Source: Alphaproteobacteria bacterium (GTDB taxonomy: Bacteria; Pseudomonadota; Alphaproteobacteria; G02398745; G023898745). From it: DNA of 10,413 nt. The notes under the pieces were generated by a model that was not told the origin of the DNA, made no database searches, and saw nothing but the letters and a program-made list of their open reading frames with translations. Made by a program: the position numbers and the translations under genes. Location of the stretch: contig DAHXKW010000091.1 of the NCBI GenBank assembly GCA_027366195.1, forward strand, positions 1 to 10,413, in the 5' to 3' direction. Of this stretch, positions 6,050 through 10,413 are shown in pieces (position 1 is the first letter of the stretch; each line of letters opens with the position of its first letter).

Positions 6050-6790
6050 TTAGGCATACCCTTCTACTTTATTGGGAATAATTTCATTACTGTGATCTAA
6101 GACTCTTTCTTGGTGTGGATCCAAAAGAATATACCCCCTACCCCACACTGTTTGAATACACTGCTCATCATCTCCCAAAATTTGCAGTAACTTACGACGA
6201 AGTTTGCAAATAAAGACGTCAATAATTTTGAGTTCTGGCTCATCAATACCGCCATACAAATGATTCAAAAACATTTCTTTCGTTAACGTTGTCCCCTTAC
6301 GTAAAGACAATAGCTCTAAAATAGCATACTCTTTTGGTGTTAAAGCCAACGGCTCCCCTTCAACACTAACAATTTTCTTCTGCAGATTTACTTCCATTTT
6401 ACCTGTCTTGATAACCGTATCAGAGTGCCCACGAGACCTTCTAATGACGGCTTGCACTCGAGCCAATAATTCTGGCTTTTTAAACGGCTTGGTGACATAG
6501 TCGTCTATACCTATATCAAAAGCCTTCAACTTATCCTCTACACCATCCATACCTGAAATCACTAAAACAGGGGTATGAATTTGACCGCCACGTAAACGTC
6601 TTGTTACTTCATAACCGTTAATATCAGGCAAATTTAAATCGAGAATAATGAGATCGTAATCATACATCTTTCCGATCTCAAGCCCGTCTTCACCAAGCGC
6701 TGTAACATCACAAATAATTTTTTCAGACTCAAACATACTTTTGAGACTACTCGCCATCATGTGATCATCTTCAATCAATAGTAAACGCAT
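6050..6790 (-). CDS. ctrA: Cell-cycle response regulator CtrA
   Basis: CtrA is the OmpR-family master regulator of the alphaproteobacterial cell cycle, phosphorylated through CckA-ChpT. The 246 residues begin MRLLLIEDDH (acidic pocket) with phospho-acceptor D51 in DLIILDLNLPD, T/S switch in VLVISG and K101 in VTKPF. The winged-helix domain is strikingly conserved, with the block LSLRKGTTLTKEMFLNHLYG, then DEPELKIIDVFICKLRRKL and TVWGRGYIL. The start at ATG 6790 is chosen because CtrA proteins begin MRxLLIEDD; AGG lies six bases upstream. ATG 6808, with AGGAG three bases before it, would add six residues. The tail after GYILLDP is extended and ends GYA rather than the Ala-Ala used for ClpXP turnover in Caulobacter. 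A CtrA box lies upstream, suggesting autoregulation. Confidence 0.96.
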   Translation of the reverse strand: MRLLLIEDDHMMASSLKSMFESEKIICDVTALGEDGLEIGKMYDYDLIILDLNLPDINGYEVTRRLRGGQIHTPVLVISGMDGVEDKLKAFDIGIDDYVTKPFKKPELLARVQAVIRRSRGHSDTVIKTGKMEVNLQKKIVSVEGEPLALTPKEYAILELLSLRKGTTLTKEMFLNHLYGGIDEPELKIIDVFICKLRRKLLQILGDDEQCIQTVWGRGYILLDPHQERVLDHSNEIIPNKVEGYA

Positions 6791-6813
6791 ATGAGGCCTA
6801 ATGATCATTAACT

Positions 6814-6825
6814 CCTAATTTTAGG
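6814..6825. repeat. Inverted repeat CCTAA-TT-TTAGG in the ctrA leader
   Basis: Two 5-base arms (CCTAA/TTAGG) separated by two bases overlap the AGGAG ribosome-binding-like sequence (6816-6812) of ctrA. It could be a protein site or, with so short a loop, only a coincidence. Confidence 0.3.
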
Positions 6826-6846
6826 TTAGCAACAAAAGTTAACAAA

Positions 6847-6888
6847 AATATAAATTTTTAAGCAAATGTTTTTTAAAATAATTTTAAC
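6847..6888 (-). promoter_or_regulatory. Candidate ctrA promoter with CtrA box
   Basis: TTAA (6873-6876), seven bases, then TTAAC (6884-6888) is an exact match to the CtrA consensus TTAA-N7-TTAAC, read on the + strand. On the - strand a TATATT (6852-6847) lies 18 bases beyond TTAAAA (6876-6871), so the box covers the -35 position, as at CtrA-activated promoters. A further GTTAAC (6838-6843) lies near the predicted start site. Confidence 0.5.
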
Positions 6889-6911
6889 TGTAGCAAGCTA
6901 TTCTGCTATGC

Positions 6912-7499
6912 CTATGATGGCAAAGAAAGCATCTCCGCTTCTCTGTCACGGCGATGTTGCAGACCTGTGGAGTGTGATGAATTCGAATGATTTTTAACTT
7001 CCTCAATAGCATTTAACAAACTCTGCTGATCTTGATTTTGAACATAAGAACAGATCTGTCTGTGGAAATTTGTTTTTGCGCTAACAAGCGAAGGCGCATT
7101 GAAGTATAAATCTTCAATCGCCACCCTCACGTTCCCTGTTAAACAACCCCAAACATCCTGATAAATTTTTTCAATTTCAAATCTCCGCACGGTTATATTA
7201 AGATCAAATAATTTACGAATTTCATCTTCTGATAAGCTTCTGGATCTATTGTAAACATCAGCAAAAGGCACAGAAGATCCGAATGCTTTTTCCCACTCAG
7301 TTTTTGCTGAGGAACCATCCATATTGAACCCAATTCCTACTGTTACCTTACCCACAGTATCAAGATACGCAGTTGCGCGACTACCTTCATTTAGAAGAAT
7401 AAATTGATAGAGCAAATCTCCATATTCTTTTTGTCCTTCGGCTGTAGATAAATTTAGAGAAAACAGTCTATCTCGCATTTCACTTACAGATAAAGTCAT
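6912..7499 (-). CDS. T4-type (GH24) phage lysozyme-like muramidase
   Basis: A 195-residue protein with the glycoside hydrolase family 24 active site: E38 in LLNEGSRATAYLDTVG, D47, and T53 in KVTVGIGFNMDG. The E-9-D-6-T spacing equals that of T4 lysozyme (E11, D20, T26). Supporting parts are LSEDEIRKLFDLNI (89-102), a W followed by CLTGNVRVAIEDLYFN (118-134), and HRRDREAEML near the C-terminus, like the family's RRxxE. It would cleave peptidoglycan between MurNAc and GlcNAc. No signal peptide or membrane segment is visible, so export would need a holin, a secretion system or lysis. No other phage genes are nearby, suggesting a domesticated or stand-alone enzyme. ATG 7499 is preceded by GGTGA four bases upstream and by a strong promoter. 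Confidence 0.85.
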   Translation of the reverse strand: MTLSVSEMRDRLFSLNLSTAEGQKEYGDLLYQFILLNEGSRATAYLDTVGKVTVGIGFNMDGSSAKTEWEKAFGSSVPFADVYNRSRSLSEDEIRKLFDLNITVRRFEIEKIYQDVWGCLTGNVRVAIEDLYFNAPSLVSAKTNFHRQICSYVQNQDQQSLLNAIEEVKNHSNSSHSTGLQHRRDREAEMLSLPS

Positions 7500-7526
7500 T
7501 TATTCACCATATATGTTTTTATTCAT

Positions 7527-7554
7527 TTGTATTATATCATTAATTTTATAAAAT
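7527..7554 (+). promoter_or_regulatory. Candidate promoter of the pyruvate-kinase-like gene
   Basis: TTGTAT (7527-7532), 16 bases, TAAAAT (7549-7554), with a predicted start near 7561. It overlaps the oppositely directed lysozyme promoter almost completely. Confidence 0.35.
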
Positions 7555-7559
7555 TTCAA
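7531..7559 (-). promoter_or_regulatory. Strong candidate promoter of the lysozyme gene
   Basis: On the - strand TTGAAA (7559-7554), a 17-base spacer and a perfect TATAAT (7536-7531). The predicted start near 7524 leaves a leader of about 25 bases with GGTGA before ATG 7499. This is the best sigma-70 match in the window. Confidence 0.65.
7542..7555. repeat. 14-bp perfect palindrome between the lysozyme -35 and -10
   Basis: AATTTTATAAAATT is a perfect palindrome in the spacer of the lysozyme promoter and over the -10 of the opposing promoter. The position suits a repressor operator. All bases are A or T, so chance cannot be excluded. Confidence 0.35.
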
Positions 7560-7603
7560 TATTTTTTTGGGCATGATAGGTAAGGCTTTGGCTCTGGTAT
7601 TCT

Positions 7604-8485
7604 ATGAACACCCCAATAATTGCGACTTTAAGACCGTCACACTTACCCTATTTGAAAGAATTAAAAAAAGCTGGAATGACTATTGCACGCTTAAACGGAA
7701 GCTATGGGACCACTAAATGGCATAACCAAACCATAGACCTTATACGAAAAGAAATTCCAGAAACATCGATATTATTAGACATTCCAGGTAGGAAATTACG
7801 TCTACCGATTACTGAAATTATCCATGTTAAAAAAAACCAGGTAATAAATCTGCCTATCCCCAACTGGATACCTGATCAAACCCATATCATCTTTGATGAT
7901 GGCAAACTTAGTGGCATTCTACGTAAAAAAATAGGTATTCAATTTGAGCAAGATGGTCAACTTCACCCACAAATCGGTATGAATATTCCGGGAGTTCCAT
8001 TGCAAGGTCCTTTGCTCACAGCAAAAGACCATGAAATCATCACCTTGGCCAGAGAAAAATCGGTGAATTGGATTGGGATAAGCTTCATAGATGACCCAGA
8101 TGTAATACACACTATAAAATCACTTTGTAATATTCCTTGCGCTGCAAAGATTGAAACCAGTCAAGCACTGTGCCATCTGGAAGAAATCACTAAAATTTCT
8201 GAAATGGTTATAGTGGCCCGTGGTGACTTGTCTGTAGAATGTGGGCTTTTTAATGTTATCAAACATCAAAAACAAATTTTAAAAACTTGTCAGCAGTTCA
8301 AAAAACCAGGTGTTGTTGCTACAGGATTATTATCACTTTATCCCCCTGAACAATCTACAATCGCCGATATCCAGAATGCCATCTTGGATGGTGCATCTTA
8401 CTTACTTGTTTCAAGTGACTTACCAGAAGGAAAAGAAGCTATAACACGGCTGCAAACACTTAGAAAAATTATCAAAGCTTTATAA
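7604..8485 (+). CDS. Minimal pyruvate-kinase-like barrel protein
   Basis: A 293-residue protein of the pyruvate kinase family; complete enzymes have about 470-480 residues. The barrel keeps the key motifs: ARLNGSYG (R29, N31, S33), ILLDIPGRKLR (D59), DDGKL, NIPGVPLQGPLLTAKD, AAKIETSQAL (K182, E184), VARGDLSVE (D208) and GVVATGLL (T240). Catalytic Lys, metal ligands and the Thr are therefore present. Differences are large: the B domain is short, the Thr after the first Asp (LDTKG) is Ile60, the TRAE...ETAxG region reads STIADIQNAIL...SSDLPEGKEA with Arg and Glu lost, and the whole C domain (effector and tetramer contacts) is missing. It may be a reduced enzyme or a re-purposed paralogue. ATG 7604 has no good ribosome binding site. 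It diverges from the lysozyme gene and its stop overlaps that of the CvpA gene. Confidence 0.8.
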   Translation: MNTPIIATLRPSHLPYLKELKKAGMTIARLNGSYGTTKWHNQTIDLIRKEIPETSILLDIPGRKLRLPITEIIHVKKNQVINLPIPNWIPDQTHIIFDDGKLSGILRKKIGIQFEQDGQLHPQIGMNIPGVPLQGPLLTAKDHEIITLAREKSVNWIGISFIDDPDVIHTIKSLCNIPCAAKIETSQALCHLEEITKISEMVIVARGDLSVECGLFNVIKHQKQILKTCQQFKKPGVVATGLLSLYPPEQSTIADIQNAILDGASYLLVSSDLPEGKEAITRLQTLRKIIKAL

Positions 8486-9046
8486 TTCTTCACTTGGTTT
8501 TGGCTTAAGATCGACCAAACTTCTAAACGTATCCTCATTTTTTTTCGTAATAAAATCAGCATGATGACCTAAAAATTGACTCATAAGTGTTTGCCGCCAA
8601 TCAGAAGGAAGAAAGTGGAGCGTTTTGTCTGATAAATTTTTCCAAACAGGTAATACTGCCTGTAATTGTTCTGTTAAAAAAATACCAGATAACCAATAAA
8701 TAAAAATTATCAGGATACATCCGCGAATAAACCCAAGACCCAAACCTAAAACCTTATCAAACATTGCTAAGGGCGAATGACGAATGAGTCCAGAAAAAAA
8801 ATGTCGAATAAGTTTAAAAAACAAAATCAATCCAACAACAGACATAAATCCGGATGAAACTTGAACTAATAAATCCTGGTGAATATAAGCATTTAAAAAT
8901 CGAGGTGCAACCCGAAAAAAACCATATGCGCCAACTGCTGAAACTAAAAAAGTTACGATACGAATTAGCTCATCTGTAAACCCACGCTTATAACCTAAGG
9001 CCCCAGACATTCCAATTAATACAACAAAAACACTATCAAGAATCAT
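8480..9046 (-). CDS. cvpA: CvpA-family membrane protein
   Basis: A 188-residue inner-membrane protein with four predicted helices (about 2-18, 28-45, 62-85, 100-122), matching the CvpA (colicin V production) family. Typical are the early GYKRGFTDEL motif (RGFxxEL) and FDKVLGLGLGFIRG (97-109), the family's D-x-x-LGxxFGxxRG. The soluble C-terminal tail is basic, then acidic (KPKPSEEL). CvpA helps envelope integrity in several proteobacteria; its molecular activity is unknown. In many genomes it neighbours purF or radA, but here it follows a ribbon-helix-helix protein by 12 bases on the same strand, probably as an operon. No ribosome binding site is seen before ATG 9046, which suggests translational coupling. 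Its last codons overlap the end of the pyruvate-kinase-like gene on the other strand by six bases. Confidence 0.85.
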   Translation of the reverse strand: MILDSVFVVLIGMSGALGYKRGFTDELIRIVTFLVSAVGAYGFFRVAPRFLNAYIHQDLLVQVSSGFMSVVGLILFFKLIRHFFSGLIRHSPLAMFDKVLGLGLGFIRGCILIIFIYWLSGIFLTEQLQAVLPVWKNLSDKTLHFLPSDWRQTLMSQFLGHHADFITKKNEDTFRSLVDLKPKPSEEL

Positions 9047-9058
9047 CGTTTTGCATTA

Positions 9059-9343
9059 TTAATGACGGAAAGCACAGCATCCTTTATGATCGTCTTCCTC
9101 ATCATCTTCGTCTTCATCATCTACTTCAAAATGCTCAAGCAACTTGGCTTCAAACTCTTCCTCTGATAAATCTGGATACTTGGCGCGCAAATCATGAATA
9201 ACACCAAACATTTCTCCAAAATGATCCACAGCTAGCTCAATAGCATCGTGTAGCATTTCTTCTCTTGACTGACCGGCTTTGGTGGACAAATCATCTAACC
9301 GCGCTAATAACTCTTCGGGCACATCTACTGTAATCTTAGGCAT
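9059..9343 (-). CDS. Ribbon-helix-helix protein with acidic Cys-Cys-His tail
   Basis: A 94-residue protein. Residues 1-45 look like a ribbon-helix-helix (CopG/Arc type) DNA-binding domain: strand MPKITVDVPEELL, helix LARLDDLSTKAG, turn and second helix SREEMLHDAIELAVDHF. Residues 46-73 are helical and acidic (DLSEEEFEAKLLEHFE). The tail is almost all Asp and Glu (VDDEDEDDEEDDHKGCC) and ends GCCAFRH, with two Cys and two His that could bind metal. It is not next to a toxin of its own; the gene after it is cvpA, 12 bases on, and a Phd/VapC pair lies upstream with a gap of 84 bases. GGGAG seven bases before ATG 9343 is a good ribosome binding site. It is probably a transcription factor; its target and ligand are unknown. 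Confidence 0.7.
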   Translation of the reverse strand: MPKITVDVPEELLARLDDLSTKAGQSREEMLHDAIELAVDHFGEMFGVIHDLRAKYPDLSEEEFEAKLLEHFEVDDEDEDDEEDDHKGCCAFRH

Positions 9344-9427
9344 TCAAATTCTCCCAATTATAAACACTATGTAATTGTAGACGATTTTCACGAGAAGAGA
9401 TAGGTAAGTTGCACACCATCCACTAAT

Positions 9428-9844
9428 CTATATAACCATTTTACGTTCAAAAAGTGCTATTCCATTGTTACGTGCAGATTTTTGCAATTTCTTATCCAAA
9501 GTAGCTAAAGGCACACCTTTTTCCATAGCTAAAGCAAGATATACGGCATCATAAGCTGTTAAATCTTCTCTCTGACACAGGGCTAATAAAAAGCTTCGAT
9601 CGACATCAATAGGGTAGATATGAATAGGCAAGCGACTCAATAAAAGTTCAAAATGAAATAAATCTTGCTCTTGGATCCTACCCCGCTTAATGGCCATATA
9701 AAGTCCATTAACAACTTCCCAATTCCATAGAATTGGAACAACGGCCTGAGTTTTAAAAACCTCTTCTAAAACATCATCGGCATACACATTTTGCTCGTCA
9801 GGCAAACACCATGCTAAGGCAACTGAAGTATCTAAAACGAACAT
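9428..9844 (-). CDS. vapC: VapC-family PIN-domain toxin
   Basis: A 138-residue PIN-domain ribonuclease, the toxin of a type II toxin-antitoxin pair; VapC toxins cut tRNA or rRNA. The acidic active-site residues are in place: D5 in FVLDTSVALAW, E43 in NWEVVNGL, D99 in LTAYDAVYLALA, and D117 in LATLDKKL. The length is normal and the frame is intact, so it may be active. It overlaps the preceding antitoxin gene by 13 bases and has GGGA about four bases before ATG 9844, so it is translationally coupled to the antitoxin. The RNA it cuts cannot be predicted from sequence. Confidence 0.93.
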   Translation of the reverse strand: MFVLDTSVALAWCLPDEQNVYADDVLEEVFKTQAVVPILWNWEVVNGLYMAIKRGRIQEQDLFHFELLLSRLPIHIYPIDVDRSFLLALCQREDLTAYDAVYLALAMEKGVPLATLDKKLQKSARNNGIALFERKMVI

Positions 9845-10104
9845 TCATCCCGTCCTGCACGATACAAATCTTTAAAAGACAAATCCGCACCAAGCGGTTT
9901 TTGTCTGGCTCTTAACTTACGAAATTCTTCTATAATATCTGAAGATTTTTTTTGCTCTACAGCCTCAAAAGGACTTAGTCTAGCAATCGGCTTTCCTCTT
10001 TTTGTGATAATAAACTCTTGCCCACCTTTTTCTAAAGAGGCAAGCAATTGCGATAAGTGCGTCTTTGCATTAAATGCTGATATCATACCATCTTCATTTT
10101 TCAT
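9832..10104 (-). CDS. Phd/YefM-family antitoxin
   Basis: A 90-residue antitoxin paired with the following VapC. Residues 7-55 form the Phd/YefM DNA-binding domain (ISAFNAKTHLSQLLASLEKG, then FIITKRGKPIARLSPF), with the canonical TKRGKPIARL turn. The C-terminal half (about 56-90) is the toxin-binding, unstructured part, with EEFRKLRARQKPLG. Antitoxins of this family neutralise the toxin and repress their own promoter. ATG 10104 is used; ATG 10086 (residue 7, MISAFNAK) fits the usual family start better, with AAGATGG just before it. Its 3' end overlaps vapC by 13 bases. A pair of operator-like repeats lies upstream. Phd antitoxin with VapC toxin is a common combination. Confidence 0.9.
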   Translation of the reverse strand: MKNEDGMISAFNAKTHLSQLLASLEKGGQEFIITKRGKPIARLSPFEAVEQKKSSDIIEEFRKLRARQKPLGADLSFKDLYRAGRDECSF

Positions 10105-10131
10105 TCAATTACATCATAACCATGCTAATAC

Positions 10132-10162
10132 AAACCAGTTTAGAACAAAATTAAACCAGTTT
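10132..10162. repeat. Duplicated operator-like repeat AAACCAGTTT upstream of the TA pair
   Basis: AAACCAGTTT occurs at 10132-10141 and again at 10153-10162, exactly 21 bp apart, about two helical turns. Each copy is an inverted repeat AAAC-N2-GTTT. They lie 28-58 bases before the antitoxin start, where an autoregulatory operator is expected. This would let two antitoxin dimers bind the same DNA face. Promoter elements here are not clear; TTGCAA (10166-10161), 18 bases, TAAACT (10142-10137) is one possibility. Confidence 0.6.
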
Positions 10163-10167
10163 GCAAA

Positions 10168-10413
10168 TCACCTAACATGTAGTAACTTATTCCGTTCTGA
10201 GAGAGATAACGTAACAGGCTTGTTAAATACAATTTCTGTTTGCCCATCACATCTTACTATTAGCCACTTCTCAAATGTCCACAAATCCCCTTTACGTTTT
10301 AGACAAATCTTGGCAAATTCTTTTTCCTTTTTCGTATCTGTAAAATACCGTATTTCAAGAACATAATGACCCTTACAAACTTCAGTCAATGTTTTGACAA
10401 AGCGCGGATCATC
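10168..10413 (-). CDS. Unrecognised protein, C-terminal part only
   Basis: An open frame reaching the right window edge without a stop (82 residues visible, beginning DDPRFVKTLTEVCKGHYV), so the true start is outside and the internal TTG at 10389 is not needed. It is rich in charged residues, with alternating strands such as YVLEIRYF, LWTFEKWLIVRC and EIVFNKPVTL, giving a small beta-rich ending, and closes SERNKLLHVR. I do not recognise the family. It lies on the same strand as, and 63 bases before, the antitoxin gene. The density of plausible residues suggests a real gene, with moderate confidence. Confidence 0.5.
   Translation of the reverse strand, partial: DDPRFVKTLTEVCKGHYVLEIRYFTDTKKEKEFAKICLKRKGDLWTFEKWLIVRCDGQTEIVFNKPVTLSLSERNKLLHVR

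Noticed and set aside
9357..9362. Perfect TATAAT (- strand) before the ribbon-helix-helix gene, as its promoter
   Set aside because: The transcript would start near 9350, beyond the GGGAG ribosome binding site (9355-9351), and no -35 lies at the right distance.
9059..9844. The ribbon-helix-helix protein as the antitoxin of VapC
   Set aside because: It lies downstream of the toxin with a gap of 84 bases, and VapC already has an overlapping Phd-type partner upstream.
10004..10366. A 120-codon + strand frame across the antitoxin gene and the right-end gene
   Set aside because: It is antisense to the Phd antitoxin and to the partial right-end frame, and low in complexity without a domain.
1..10413. 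CRISPR arrays, tRNA or rRNA genes, insertion sequences, integrase or attachment sites
   Set aside because: No regularly spaced repeats, cloverleaf-like segments, transposase motifs or terminal inverted repeats were seen by eye.

Overview
The window is AT-rich bacterial DNA, densely packed with genes on both strands. A clear CtrA cell-cycle regulator, an LdtR-type MarR regulator with the alphaproteobacterial arrangement of conserved residues, and an XRE repressor domain of alphaproteobacterial type point to an alphaproteobacterium. The low GC and the mix of domain-poor or shortened enzymes suggest a host-associated lineage such as Holosporales or Rickettsiales. That last step is inference; no rRNA or tRNA is present to settle it.

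Left part (1-4125, all + strand): the 3' part of ffh (signal recognition particle GTPase, entering from the left edge); a divergent ApaG-like protein with its own candidate promoter; a MarR/LdtR-type regulator with a good promoter, a strong ribosome binding site and a possible operator; rnc (RNase III), which starts at TTG inside the end of the regulator gene; and a Kef-type K+/H+ antiporter without a nucleotide-binding domain. The usual partners rpsP after ffh and era after rnc are absent.

Middle part (4177-6790): a SixA-like phosphohistidine phosphatase on the - strand; an AT-rich interval with one possible small membrane protein; a small helical protein in an apparent operon with an unusual fusion of an XRE DNA-binding domain to an Rcp1-like receiver domain; and, tail to tail with it, ctrA. 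Upstream of ctrA lies a perfect TTAA-N7-TTAAC CtrA box at the -35 position of a plausible promoter, suggesting autoregulation. The three phosphorelay-related genes (SixA-like, XRE-REC, CtrA) sit side by side and may form a signalling neighbourhood.

Right part (6912-10413): a T4-type (GH24) lysozyme with a near-consensus promoter, divergent from a minimal pyruvate-kinase-like barrel protein; a CvpA-family membrane protein (its stop overlaps that of the kinase-like gene) with a ribbon-helix-helix protein carrying an acidic Cys-Cys-His tail; a Phd/VapC toxin-antitoxin pair with a duplicated operator-like repeat 21 bp apart; and the C-terminal end of an unrecognised protein running off the right edge. 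No CRISPR array, insertion sequence, tRNA, rRNA or convincing intrinsic terminator was seen.

The best leads are the XRE-receiver fusion, the minimal pyruvate-kinase-like protein, the overlapping lysozyme/kinase-like promoters around a 14-bp palindrome, the CtrA box, and the paired operator of the toxin-antitoxin module.
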